A DNA stretch of 17,655 nt from JAKVJE01 sp047722305 (GCA_047722305.1 JBDNYM010000049.1:1-17655), one strand, 5' to 3'. Counted from the first letter of the stretch, positions 1 through 7,361 are shown. Translations and numbers: made by a program. The notes: generated from the letters alone by a model not told the origin.

Positions 1-294
1 GTCCTTGACGACGGTGGTCACGACCTGCCGGTGGACGGTGACGATGCTGCCCGGAGAGACCTCGAGGTCGACGCGGTTGTTGGCCTCATCGACGGAGACG
101 ATGGTGCCGAACAGCCCGAACTGCGTCATCACGCGAGTACCGGGAACCATCTTCTGCTTCAGGTCGTCCATCTGCTGGCGCCGCTTCCGGTTGCTGCGGA
201 AGGAGAACAGAACGAACACGATCAGGATGACGATCAGGATGATGTACATCGGGTTGAAACCCTGGGCGTTCGATTGGGTGGCGGCGAGCAGCAT
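1..294 (-). CDS. yajC: Preprotein translocase subunit YajC (3' end cut by window edge)
   Basis: YajC is the small single-pass membrane subunit that associates with SecDF and the SecYEG translocon. The visible 98 codons start MLLAATQSNAQGFNPMYI. A hydrophobic segment at about residues 17-32 (YIILIVILIVFVLF) is followed by a basic stretch (RSNRKRRQQ), which puts the C-terminal domain in the cytoplasm. The segment VPGTRVMTQFGLFGTIVSVDE matches the conserved YajC core. AAAGGA lies just upstream of the ATG and supports this start. The gene follows ruvB by 48 bp in the same direction, the usual actinobacterial order before secD-secF. The reading frame is still open at base 1, so the C terminus is outside the window. 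Confidence 0.93.
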   Translation of the reverse strand, partial: MLLAATQSNAQGFNPMYIILIVILIVFVLFSFRSNRKRRQQMDDLKQKMVPGTRVMTQFGLFGTIVSVDEANNRVDLEVSPGSIVTVHRQVVTTVVKD

Positions 295-342
295 CAAAGA
301 TCCTTTGAGATTGGGCGCAAGAACGGGGCAAGTATAGCCCGA

Positions 343-1416
343 TCAGATCAGCTGGGGCGGGACGTCCGCTGGAGGTGCGATATGCAGGTGCTCGTAGGCG
401 CGGGCGGTGGCGACTCGCCCCCGGGGAGTGCGGGCCAGCAGGCCGCAGCGCACCAGGAAGGGCTCGACGACCGACTCGATGGTCTCCGGCTCCTCGCCGA
501 CGCCGAGCGCCAGCGCGCCGATGCCGACCGGGCCGCCGCCGAACGAGGTGAGCAGCGCCCGCAGTACCGCCCGGTCCATGCGGTCCAGCCCGAGCCCGTC
601 GACCTGGTAGAGGTCGAGAGTGCCGCGCACCGCCGTCCGAGAGTCGTCGGCGGGATGGACGTCCATCCAGTCGCGCACCCGGCGGGCCAGCCGGTTGGCG
701 ATGCGCGGGGTGCCGCGCGAACGCCGGGCGAGCTCGGACCGCGAGGCGGCATCGAGGTTCAGTCCCAGCAGCTGGGCGGTGCGGCCGAGCAGCTCGGACA
801 GCTCGGCATCCGAGTAGTAGTCGAGGTGGGCGGTGAAGCCGAAGCGGTCGCGCAGCGGGGCGGGCAGCAGCCCGGAGCGGGTCGTGGCCCCGATGAGGGT
901 GAAGGGCGCGATGTCGAGCGGGATCGAGGTGGCCCCGGGACCCTTCCCGACCATGACGTCCACTCGGAAATCTTCCATGGCGAGGTAGAGCATCTCGGCG
1001 GCCGGCTTCGAGAGCCGGTGGATCTCGTCGATGAAGAGCACCTCCCCCTCGGTCAGCGACGACAGGATGGAAGCGAGGTCTCCCGCCCGCACCAGGGTCG
1101 GCCCGCTGGTCAACCGCAGCGGCTTGGCGAGCTCGTGGGCGGCGATCATGGCCAGGGTGGTCTTGCCGAGTCCGGGAGGGCCGGCCAAGAGGATGTGGTC
1201 CGCGACCCGGTCCCGCAGCTCGGCGGCGCGCAGCACGAGGTCGATCTGCTGCCGGACCCGGGGCTGGCCGACGAACTCCGCAAGGCGCTCGGGGCGCAGG
1301 GCGGTGTCGATCGCCTGGTCGCTCCCGGTCGCGGCCGGGGCGACGATCCGGTCGTCGGGCCGGGCAGTCCCCGGCGGTTGCCGGTTCGCCGACTGATCGT
1401 CCACCGGCTCGCTCAT
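343..1416 (-). CDS. ruvB: Holliday junction branch migration ATPase RuvB
   Basis: RuvB is the hexameric AAA+ motor that drives branch migration of Holliday junctions with RuvA during recombinational repair. The 357-residue product has Walker A GPPGLGKT (residues 79-86), Walker B LFIDEIH (127-133), sensor-1 GATTR (176-180) and the arginine-finger region APLRDRFG (near 189). Its C-terminal winged-helix domain ends in the expected region RTPRGRVATARAYEHL. The length is normal for the family, with an N-terminal extension of about 25 residues before the conserved RPERLAEFVGQ, as is common in actinobacteria. The ATG overlaps the ruvA stop codon by 4 bases (ATGA), so the two genes are translationally coupled. 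Confidence 0.98.
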   Translation of the reverse strand: MSEPVDDQSANRQPPGTARPDDRIVAPAATGSDQAIDTALRPERLAEFVGQPRVRQQIDLVLRAAELRDRVADHILLAGPPGLGKTTLAMIAAHELAKPLRLTSGPTLVRAGDLASILSSLTEGEVLFIDEIHRLSKPAAEMLYLAMEDFRVDVMVGKGPGATSIPLDIAPFTLIGATTRSGLLPAPLRDRFGFTAHLDYYSDAELSELLGRTAQLLGLNLDAASRSELARRSRGTPRIANRLARRVRDWMDVHPADDSRTAVRGTLDLYQVDGLGLDRMDRAVLRALLTSFGGGPVGIGALALGVGEEPETIESVVEPFLVRCGLLARTPRGRVATARAYEHLHIAPPADVPPQLI

Positions 1417-1997
1417 CGCCGGGTCCCCAGCCGCTGCAGTGCGGTGCGGAGGGCCTGCTGCACGGGGACGCCGTCGCCGACGGCGCTCTCGGCGGCATCC
1501 CGAGCCTCGCGCTCGTTCCAGCCGAGGCCCACCAGCGCCTGCACCACGGTGCCGAGCGCGGTGGAGTCCGGCATCGGCTCGGGGGCGATCGGGGCGAGCC
1601 CGTCGAGCTTGTCGGCCAGCTGCACGGCGATGAGCTTGGCGGTCTTCGGACCGATGCCGCTGATCGAGCGGAATGCAGCGGCATCCTCCTTGCGGGCGGC
1701 GGCCACGATCCCGGCCGCGCCCAGGCCCGACAGGGCGGCGAGGGCGGTGCGGGGCCCGACGCCGCTGATGCCGCGCAGCAGGTTGAAGATCTGCCGCTGA
1801 GCCACGTCGGTGAACCCGAACAGCAGCAGGGCGTCATCCCTCGGGATGAGCACGGTGTGCAGCACGACCTCGGCGCCGGGCTGGAGGTCGGCGGCGGAGC
1901 GCTCCGGCACCTGGATGTCGTACCCCAGGCCGCCCGTGTCCACGACCACGGCGTCCCCGTCGACGGCGGCCACGGTTCCCCGGACGAAGCTGATCAC
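1413..1997 (-). CDS. ruvA: Holliday junction branch migration DNA-binding protein RuvA
   Basis: RuvA binds four-way junctions and loads RuvB. The 194-residue product has the N-terminal OB-fold (MISFVRGTV, residues 1 to about 62), two helix-hairpin-helix motifs (SGVGP at 78-82 and SGIGP at 113-117), and a C-terminal domain from about 145 that contacts RuvB. The start is GTG, without a convincing Shine-Dalgarno sequence. A TANNNT box six bases upstream suggests a leaderless transcript starting at this codon. A 178-bp gap separates it from ruvC, which is unusual for genes that are normally close together. The 3' end overlaps ruvB by 4 bases. Confidence 0.97.
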   Translation of the reverse strand: MISFVRGTVAAVDGDAVVVDTGGLGYDIQVPERSAADLQPGAEVVLHTVLIPRDDALLLFGFTDVAQRQIFNLLRGISGVGPRTALAALSGLGAAGIVAAARKEDAAAFRSISGIGPKTAKLIAVQLADKLDGLAPIAPEPMPDSTALGTVVQALVGLGWNEREARDAAESAVGDGVPVQQALRTALQRLGTRR

Positions 1998-2003
1998 GCG
2001 TCG

Positions 2004-2009
2004 AGCCTA
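2004..2009 (-). promoter_or_regulatory. Probable -10 box of a leaderless ruvA promoter
   Basis: On the minus strand TAGGCT is followed by six bases (CGACGC) and then the ruvA GTG. This TANNNT-N6-start spacing is typical of actinobacterial leaderless mRNAs. No good Shine-Dalgarno sequence precedes the GTG, and no clear -35 element is visible. If real, ruvAB can be transcribed separately from yebC-ruvC. This is inference from spacing only. Confidence 0.45.
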
Positions 2010-2030
2010 GCCGCAGTCATCCGAGACGCC

Positions 2031-2120
2031 GGGAACTCGTCCGGCGCGCGGGCAGTCCGCAAAGAAGTCACCCTTGACGACACCCTGAACGGGGAACTCG
2101 TCCGGCGCGCGGACAGTCCG
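2031..2120. repeat. Two 29-bp direct repeats separated by 32 bp
   Basis: Copies lie at 2031-2059 and 2092-2120 and differ at one base (G or A in the segment CGCGGRCAGTCCG). Both begin GGGAACTCGTCCGG. The second copy contains a perfect small hairpin, GTCCG-GCGCG-CGGAC; in the first the stem keeps a G-T wobble. The interval between copies (2060-2091) is unique sequence. The pair lies in the long ruvC-ruvA gap. The 29/32 dimensions equal those of type I-E CRISPR units, but there are only two copies and no cas gene in the window. A dispersed palindromic intergenic repeat or a local duplication is more likely. Confidence 0.8.
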
Positions 2121-2158
2121 ATCGCCGGCCCGGGGGACGCCGTCCTCGGCGCGCCTGC

Positions 2159-2187
2159 GGCCGGTCGGCTCAGGCTCAGTGCCGGCC
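2159..2187 (-). terminator. Possible hairpin at the ruvC stop codon
   Basis: GGCCGG (2159-2164) can pair with CCGGCC (2182-2187) around a 17-base loop that contains the ruvC stop codon at 2176-2178. No T-rich tract follows. It could weaken read-through from ruvC into ruvA, which would fit a separate ruvA promoter. The signal is weak in such GC-rich DNA. Confidence 0.25.
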
Positions 2188-2772
2188 GGCCTGCTCGCGG
2201 GCGAGCCGCCACCGGCGCTGCGCCGCCGTCTCGACCGGGGCAGTGCCCGGAGACCCCGGCGCGTCGGTCCCGACCGGCCCGGCCAGCGCGGGGGTCAGCG
2301 GCCGCAGCGCCTCGCACATGGCGATGGCCAGCGCGTCGGCGGCGTCCGGCGGCCCGGGGATGCGCTCCACGCCCAGCAGCCGGCAGGTCATGGCGGTCAC
2401 CTGGGCCTTGCCGGCGTTGCCGTAGCCGCTGACGGCGGCCTTCACCTCGCTGGGGGTGTGCAGCGCGAACGGGATGCCGTGCTCGTGGGCGAGCACCATC
2501 ACTCCCCCGATGACGTGCCCGATGCCCATGACGGTCTCCAGATTGTGCTGGGCGAAGACGCGCTCCACCGAGATGGCCGCGGGATGCCACTGCTCGATGA
2601 CGGCGCGGATGCCGCAGATCACGTCGTAGACGCGGGCATCGGTGCGCTGGGACGCCGAGGTGCGGATCACGTCGACGTGCCGCTGCACGAATGTGCGCCG
2701 CGCCCCGGCGTCGACCACCCCCACCCCGCACCGGGTGAGCCCGGGGTCGATGCCGAGGATGCGCTGCGCCAC
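2176..2772 (-). CDS. ruvC: Crossover junction endodeoxyribonuclease RuvC
   Basis: RuvC is the dimeric resolvase that nicks Holliday junctions symmetrically. From the GTG at 2772 the protein is 198 residues and starts VAQRILGIDPGLTRCG. The catalytic acidic residues of the RNase H-like fold are visible: D9 in GIDPG, E70 in ISVERVF, and D143 and D146 in PPDAADALA. The open frame extends a further 108 codons upstream, but that part runs inside yebC in another frame. The GTG is preferred because the family N terminus begins there and GAGGA lies eight bases before it. The gene starts 4 bp after the yebC stop, so its ribosome binding site is within the end of yebC. An Arg/Gln-rich C-terminal tail is present. 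Confidence 0.96.
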   Translation of the reverse strand: MAQRILGIDPGLTRCGVGVVDAGARRTFVQRHVDVIRTSASQRTDARVYDVICGIRAVIEQWHPAAISVERVFAQHNLETVMGIGHVIGGVMVLAHEHGIPFALHTPSEVKAAVSGYGNAGKAQVTAMTCRLLGVERIPGPPDAADALAIAMCEALRPLTPALAGPVGTDAPGSPGTAPVETAAQRRWRLAREQAGRH

Positions 2773-2776
2773 GCGG

Positions 2777-3544
2777 TCAGTCCTCTTCGAGGGCCTCTGC
2801 GGCCGCGGCGACCTCCGGAGTGATATTGGCGTTGTCGTACACGTTCTGCACGTCGTCCAGGTCTTCCAGGGCGTCGACGATGCGCAGCAGCTTCGCGGCG
2901 GTGGGAGCGTCGAGATCGATGCTGAGATTCGGGACGAACTGCAGCTCGGCCGACTCGTAGTCGAGGTCGGCGGACTGCAGCGCCTGGCGCGCCTCCACCA
3001 GGTCGTTGGGCTCGGTGACGACGTCGAACTCGTCGCCCTGGTCTTTGACCTCTTCGGCACCGGCTTCGAGCACGGCCTCCAGGACGGCGTCCTCATCCAC
3101 GCCCTCCGCCTTGGCGACGGTGACGACGCCCTTGCGCTCGAAGTTGTAGGCGACCGATCCGGGGTCGGCGAGGGTGGCGCCGCTGCGGTTGAGCGCGGTG
3201 CGCACGTCGGCGGCGGCCCGGTTCTTGTTGTCGGTCAGGCACTCGATCAGCAGGGCCACGCCGCCGGGGCCGTACCCCTCGTACATGATGGTCTCGTACT
3301 GGGCGGCGCCCGCGATCTCGCCGGAGCCGCGCTTGACGGCCCGGTCGATGTTGTCGTTGGGGACGGAGTTCTTCTTCGCCTTCTGGATGGCGTCGAACAG
3401 GGTCGGGTTGCCGGACGGGTCACCGCCGCCCACGCGGGCGGCGACTTCGATGTTCTTGATGTACTTCGCGAACATCGAGGCGCGCTTGGCGTCGATCGCC
3501 GCCTTCTTGTGCTTGGTGGTCGCCCATTTGGAATGTCCGGACAT
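2777..3544 (-). CDS. yebC: YebC/PmpR-TACO1 family protein
   Basis: The 255-residue product begins MSGHSKWATTKHKKAAIDAKR, the hallmark of the YebC/TACO1 family. It also contains the conserved YEGYGPGGVALLIECLTDNKNR segment and an acidic C terminus (EALEED). Members are cytoplasmic; they have been described as transcription regulators and, for some, as factors that relieve ribosome stalling at proline tracts. The sequence does not show which role applies here. GGAGGAG lies eight bases before the ATG. The gene heads the yebC-ruvC-ruvA-ruvB-yajC cluster and has a candidate promoter at 3575-3580. Confidence 0.97.
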   Translation of the reverse strand: MSGHSKWATTKHKKAAIDAKRASMFAKYIKNIEVAARVGGGDPSGNPTLFDAIQKAKKNSVPNDNIDRAVKRGSGEIAGAAQYETIMYEGYGPGGVALLIECLTDNKNRAAADVRTALNRSGATLADPGSVAYNFERKGVVTVAKAEGVDEDAVLEAVLEAGAEEVKDQGDEFDVVTEPNDLVEARQALQSADLDYESAELQFVPNLSIDLDAPTAAKLLRIVDALEDLDDVQNVYDNANITPEVAAAAEALEED

Positions 3545-3574
3545 GCTGCTCCTCCACTGCTCGTATGGTCTTGA

Positions 3575-3580
3575 ATTCTA
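3575..3580 (-). promoter_or_regulatory. Candidate -10 box for yebC-ruvC
   Basis: TAGAAT on the minus strand lies about 30 bp upstream of the yebC ATG, leaving room for a short leader that contains GGAGGAG. No strong -35 is visible. The -35 position falls on the left arm of the inverted repeat at 3598-3610, so that repeat could act as an operator. Inferred from pattern and position. Confidence 0.4.
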
Positions 3581-3597
3581 CCTGCGCGTCTCGGCTC

Positions 3598-3670
3598 GAC
3601 GCTGGCGCACCGTGATCACGTCGCCGGCGGCGGCGGCGGCGGGGCCGGTCGATCGCTGTGCGCCAGCGTC
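3598..3670. repeat. 13-bp perfect inverted repeat in the thrS-yebC gap
   Basis: GACGCTGGCGCAC at 3598-3610 is the exact reverse complement of GTGCGCCAGCGTC at 3658-3670. The 47-bp interval starts with a perfect 10-bp palindrome, CGTGATCACG (3611-3620), followed by a run of GGC repeats. The gap holds no gene. The structure may terminate thrS transcription, act as an operator for yebC-ruvC, or be a small mobile repeat. No T-tract follows it in the direction of thrS transcription. Confidence 0.75.
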
Positions 3671-3691
3671 AACTCGACCGCCACCCCGGTG

Positions 3692-5725
3692 TCAGGCCAG
3701 CGTCGCGTCGTAGTCGTCGGCGCTGTTGATCTGCGCGTGCGAGGCGTCGAGCCGCTGCAGGGCGGCGATGGCGTCCTCGACGGGGATGCCGTTGCGCTGC
3801 GACCCGTCGCGGAAGCGGAAGCTCACTGACCCGGCGGTCGCATCCTGTTCGCCGGCGATCATGATGACCGGGACGTGCAGCTTGGCCTGGGTGCGGATCT
3901 TCTTCTGCATCCGATCCTCGCCGGTGTCCGTCGTGGCGCGCACGCCGGCGGCGCGCATCCGCTCCGCGACCTGCTGGAGGTAGGGGGCGTACTCGGCGGC
4001 CACCGGCACCCCCACCGCCTGCTCGGGCGAGAGCCAGAACGGGAACGCCCCGGCATAGTGCTCCAGCAGCACGCCGAAGAAGCGCTCCACCGAGCCGAAC
4101 AGGGCGCGGTGGATCATCACCGGCTCCTGCTTCGAGCCGTCGGCGGCCGTGTACTCCAGGCCGAAGCGGTGGGGCGTGTTGAAGTCGAGCTGCAGTGTGC
4201 TCATCTGCCAGGTGCGGCCGATGGCGTCGCGGGCCTGCACCGAGATCTTCGGACCGTAGAACGCGGCGCCCTCGGGGTCGGGCACGAGCTCCAGCCCGGA
4301 GGCGGCGGCCACCTCGGCCAGCGTGCGCGTCGACTCCTCCCAGATCTCATCCGAGCCGACGTACTTCTTCGGGTCCTTCGTGGACAGCTCCAGGTAGAAG
4401 TCGTTGAGCCCGTAGTCGCTCAGCAGCTTCAGCACGAACTGCAGCACCCGGGTCAGCTCATCCTTCATCTGCTCACGGGTGGTGTAGATGTGCGAGTCGT
4501 CCTGCGTGAAGCCACGGGCCCGGGTGAGGCCCTGCACCACGCCGCTCTTCTCGTAGCGGTACACCGTGCCGAACTCGAACAGCCGCATCGGCAGGTCGCG
4601 GTAGCTGCGTCCCTGCGACTTATAGATCAGGGTGTGCATGGGGCAGTTCATGGGCTTCAGGTAGTAGTCCTGGCCCTCGTGCTTGAGGGTGCCGTCGGGG
4701 TAGTGCTCCTCGTCGACGTGCAGCGGCGGGAACATGCCGTCCTTGTACCAGGACAGGTGGCCCGACGTCTCGAATAGCTTCCCCTTGGTGATGTGGGGCG
4801 TGTAGACGAACTGATAGCCGGCCTTCTCGTGCTCGCGGCGCGAGTAGTCCTCCATGACCCGGCGGATGGTGCCCCCGCGGGGGTGGAAGACGACCAGGCC
4901 GGACCCGATCTCCTCCGGGAAGCTGAACAGGTCGAGCTCGGCGCCGAGCTTGCGGTGGTCGCGCTTGGCGGCCTCGGCCAGCAGGTCCAGGTGACGTTTC
5001 AGGTCGTCCTTGGTGGCCCAGGCGGTGCCGTAGACGCGCTGCAGCTGCGGGTTGCGCTCATCGCCCAGCCAGTAGGCGGCGGCGGTGCGCTGCAGGGCGA
5101 AGCCGTTGCCGATCAGCTTCGTGTTGGGCAGGTGGGGCCCGCGGCACAGGTCGGACCACACGGTCTCTCCGGTGGAGCGGTCGACGTTGTCGTACATGGT
5201 GAGCTCGGGGCCGCCCACCTCGACGTCCTCGCCGTGCTCGGAGCCGGGGTGCCCCTTGCGGCCGATGAGCTCGAGCTTGTACGGCTGGTCGGCGAGCTCG
5301 GCGCGCGCTTCCGCCTCGGTGACGGTGCGGCGCACGAAACGCTGCCCCGACTTCACGATCTTCCTCATCTCGGCCGTGATGGCCTTGAGATCATCGGGGG
5401 TGAAGGGGACCTCGACATCGAAGTCGTAGTAGAACCCGTTCTCGATGGCTGGGCCGATGCCCAGCTTCGCCTCGGGACGGATGCGCTGCACGGCCTGCGC
5501 CAGCACGTGGGTCGTGGAGTGGCGCAGCACGGCCAGGCCCTCGGGCGAACTCAGTGCGACGCCGGCCACGGCATCCCCGTCGGCGAGCGGCGTGGCGAGA
5601 TCGCGCACCTCGCCGTTGATCTTCACGGCGACGACGTCGTGGTCGTCGGCGAACAAAGCCGTCCCGGTGGTTGCCTCCGGAACCTGTCGCGAGACGTCAT
5701 CGACGGTGATCTGGATGGCTGCCAC
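3692..5725 (-). CDS. thrS: Threonine--tRNA ligase
   Basis: This cytoplasmic class II synthetase charges tRNA-Thr. The 677-residue product has the full domain order: TGS domain (about 1-62); editing domain with H69xxxH73 and C194xxxH198; catalytic core with motif 2 (TVYRYEKSG near 387-394); and C-terminal anticodon-binding domain (from about 575). The zinc ligands expected from E. coli ThrRS are C361 (MNCPMH), H412 (QDDSH) and H539 (PVMIHRA). The start is GTG at 5725, with GGGAG five bases upstream. The leader is too short for an obvious T-box, and none is seen. The gene is divergent from the tRNA-Val gene. The HIT-protein and pgsA genes that often separate thrS from yebC in actinobacteria are absent here. 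Confidence 0.98.
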   Translation of the reverse strand: MAAIQITVDDVSRQVPEATTGTALFADDHDVVAVKINGEVRDLATPLADGDAVAGVALSSPEGLAVLRHSTTHVLAQAVQRIRPEAKLGIGPAIENGFYYDFDVEVPFTPDDLKAITAEMRKIVKSGQRFVRRTVTEAEARAELADQPYKLELIGRKGHPGSEHGEDVEVGGPELTMYDNVDRSTGETVWSDLCRGPHLPNTKLIGNGFALQRTAAAYWLGDERNPQLQRVYGTAWATKDDLKRHLDLLAEAAKRDHRKLGAELDLFSFPEEIGSGLVVFHPRGGTIRRVMEDYSRREHEKAGYQFVYTPHITKGKLFETSGHLSWYKDGMFPPLHVDEEHYPDGTLKHEGQDYYLKPMNCPMHTLIYKSQGRSYRDLPMRLFEFGTVYRYEKSGVVQGLTRARGFTQDDSHIYTTREQMKDELTRVLQFVLKLLSDYGLNDFYLELSTKDPKKYVGSDEIWEESTRTLAEVAAASGLELVPDPEGAAFYGPKISVQARDAIGRTWQMSTLQLDFNTPHRFGLEYTAADGSKQEPVMIHRALFGSVERFFGVLLEHYAGAFPFWLSPEQAVGVPVAAEYAPYLQQVAERMRAAGVRATTDTGEDRMQKKIRTQAKLHVPVIMIAGEQDATAGSVSFRFRDGSQRNGIPVEDAIAALQRLDASHAQINSADDYDATLA

Positions 5726-5820
5726 TGCTGCTCCCTGTTTCGATTGCTGCGAACCCGCCCATCCTACCGCGCAGCCGCAGGGAATCCGGGCGATGCACGC
5801 AATCGCCAGCCGTCATGCGC

Positions 5821-5826
5821 TATACT
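5821..5826 (+). promoter_or_regulatory. -10 box of the tRNA-Val promoter
   Basis: TATACT lies 16 bp before the mature tRNA 5' end, in the only AT-rich stretch upstream. No recognisable -35 is present at 16-18 bp spacing. The position suits a short 5' precursor leader trimmed by RNase P. Confidence 0.5.
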
Positions 5827-5842
5827 TTTCGAGTTGTCCTGA

Positions 5843-5916
5843 GGGCCGTTGGCGCAGCCTGGTAGCGCGCTTCCTTCACACGGAAGAGGTCACTGGTTCA
5901 AGTCCAGTACGGCCCA
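5843..5916 (+). tRNA. tRNA-Val (anticodon CAC)
   Basis: All four arms fold. The acceptor GGGCCGU (5843-5849) pairs with ACGGCCC (5909-5915), with discriminator A at 5916. The D stem is GCGC/GCGC, the anticodon stem CUUCC/GGAAG encloses loop UUCACAC, and the T stem is ACUGG/CCAGU with loop UUCAAGU. The anticodon CAC at 5877-5879 reads GUG codons. CCA is not encoded, since the sequence continues ACT, so the 3' end must be added by nucleotidyltransferase. A short AGTTTTCCCCC tract follows and may end transcription. Confidence 0.98.
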
Positions 5917-6020
5917 CTCTTAGTTTTCCCCCTGCCCCGACCGCCAGCGGCGGCGGGTTTGCCCCGATCCCCTCGCGTCGTGCCGCGCACATGTGATCCG
6001 AGTGTGTATTACTTGACGGT

Positions 6021-7361
6021 GTGGGTATCGAAAACCTGGTCGCGAAGACCTCCCGTCTCGTCCTGCGGCTGAGCGGCCGCGAGGCGACCGCCCTGCCCGG
6101 CAAGGTGGCGCTGGCGCTCAACCCGAAGTTCATCGAGCGGGCGCTGGCCCGCATCCCGATGGGCGTCGTGTTCGTGACCGGCACCAACGGGAAGACCACC
6201 ACCACCAACATCCTGGGCGCCATTCTGCGCGGGCAGGGGCTGACGGTGCTCTCCAACGCGCGCGGCTCGAACATGAACCAGGGCATCGCCTCGGAGATCG
6301 TGGCGCAATCGGGGCCGTTCGGCGGTCTGCGGGCGGACATCGCCGTCCTGGAAGTGGACGAGGCGGTGGCGTCGCGGCTCGCGCCCGTGCTGCATCCCCG
6401 GTTCTCGGTGGTGCTGAACGTGCACCGCGACCAGATGGACCGGTACGGCGAGGTCGACACCACGGCCGGCCTGCTGGCGAAGGTGGCCGCCGCGACCACC
6501 GAGTGCGTGCTGTTCGACAGCGGCGATGACAGCACGGCCTCGATCGCCGCCGGGGTCGAGGCCGGGCGGCGGGCCTCTTTCAGCGGCCGCGCGCCGGTCG
6601 TCGCCGCGGCTGCCGAGGCGGGCGCCGCGGCTGCTGCTGCTGCAGATGCTGGGGTTGCGGAGGATGGCGCCACCAGTGCTGGTGCTGGTGCTGGCACCGA
6701 GGATGCCGCTGCCGACCGCGACGCCTCTGTGGTCGACCTCCGCTCCCGGACGCCCGACTCAGCCGTCGTGCGCATCCGCGGCCAGGAGGTCGCCCTCCCT
6801 CTGCACCTCCAGGCCGGCTACCAGGTGGTGGATGCGATGGCGGCCATCGGACTCGCGTCTCTCATCCTCGGCGACCGGCTCGACACCGATCGGCTCGCCG
6901 AGACGATGGAGGACATCCGGCCGGCGTTCGGCCGCGGCGAGATCTTCGAGATCGGCGACCTGTCGCTGTGCGTGGTGCTGGTCAAGAACCCGAACAGCTT
7001 CAACACGGTGCTGCGCAGCCGCGACTACGACCTCTCCCGCGTCATGATCGCGGTCAACAGCGAGTACGCCGACGGCCGCGACATCAGCTGGATCTGGGAC
7101 GTGCGCATGGACGCGTTCCGGCCCGCCGGCGTCGACCAGGTGGCCGGGACCCGGTGCTACGACATGGCCCTGCGTCTGGGCTACGACGGCATCGCGGTCG
7201 GCCACGCGGCGCCGGACCTGACTGCGGGCATCGAGGGGTTCGTCTCCCGCGCCCGCGCCGACGGGGGCGGGTTCGCCATCATGTTCTGCAACTACACCAC
7301 CATGCTCGCCGCCCGCCGGGTGCTGCAGCGGCTGCAGGAGACCAGGAGCGCCGTCGCATGA
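6021..7361 (+). CDS. murT: Lipid II isoglutaminyl synthase, MurT subunit
   Basis: MurT is the Mur-ligase-like, ATP-dependent subunit of the MurT-GatD complex, which amidates D-Glu of the lipid II stem peptide to D-isoglutamine at the inner face of the membrane. The 446-residue product has the P-loop GTNGKTT (54-60), EVDEA (111-115), the Mur-type segment LNVHRDQMDRYGE (132-144) and a C-terminal domain with DISWIWD (354-360), the region thought to supply an acidic residue to the GatD active site. Residues about 191-232 are an Ala/Gly/Asp-rich stretch. The four zinc-ribbon cysteines known from staphylococcal and streptococcal MurT are not there. The start is GTG with no clear Shine-Dalgarno sequence. 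TATTAC at 6007-6012 could be the -10 of a leaderless transcript. The stop overlaps gatD. Confidence 0.95.
   Translation: MGIENLVAKTSRLVLRLSGREATALPGKVALALNPKFIERALARIPMGVVFVTGTNGKTTTTNILGAILRGQGLTVLSNARGSNMNQGIASEIVAQSGPFGGLRADIAVLEVDEAVASRLAPVLHPRFSVVLNVHRDQMDRYGEVDTTAGLLAKVAAATTECVLFDSGDDSTASIAAGVEAGRRASFSGRAPVVAAAAEAGAAAAAAADAGVAEDGATSAGAGAGTEDAAADRDASVVDLRSRTPDSAVVRIRGQEVALPLHLQAGYQVVDAMAAIGLASLILGDRLDTDRLAETMEDIRPAFGRGEIFEIGDLSLCVVLVKNPNSFNTVLRSRDYDLSRVMIAVNSEYADGRDISWIWDVRMDAFRPAGVDQVAGTRCYDMALRLGYDGIAVGHAAPDLTAGIEGFVSRARADGGGFAIMFCNYTTMLAARRVLQRLQETRSAVA
6591..6716 (+). repeat. Trinucleotide-repeat low-complexity segment inside murT
   Basis: This in-frame stretch encodes an Ala/Gly-rich segment (for example EAGAAAAAAADAGVAEDG). 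It contains runs of GCT near 6629-6643 and alternating GGT-GCT near 6677-6692. These T-ending Ala and Gly codons differ from the C- or G-ending codons of the surrounding gene, which suggests growth by replication slippage. Length variation between strains would be expected. Confidence 0.7.

Noticed and set aside
31..1800. A 589-codon open frame on the plus strand across ruvB and ruvA
   Set aside because: It is antisense to two certain genes, has Arg/Gly/Asp-rich shadow composition, and has no family motif. Such frames are common in GC-rich DNA.
86..1837. A 583-codon minus-strand frame over ruvB and ruvA
   Set aside because: It is out of phase with both genes and its Pro/Arg/Ser-rich translation carries no motif.
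2031..2120. A minimal CRISPR array
   Set aside because: Only two units, no leader and no cas genes in the window; kept as a direct repeat.
2773..3096. A longer ruvC start 108 codons upstream
   Set aside because: The extension is read inside yebC and is Ser/Thr/Pro-rich noise. The RuvC N terminus begins at the GTG at 2772.
5726..5842. A T-box riboswitch upstream of thrS
   Set aside because: The thrS-tRNA gap is about 117 bp, and no T-box sequence or specifier stem was recognised on the minus strand.
5876..6775. A minus-strand frame ending in GRTGLEPVTSSV
   Set aside because: This peptide is the well-known translation of an antisense tRNA 3' half. The frame is antisense to tRNA-Val and murT.
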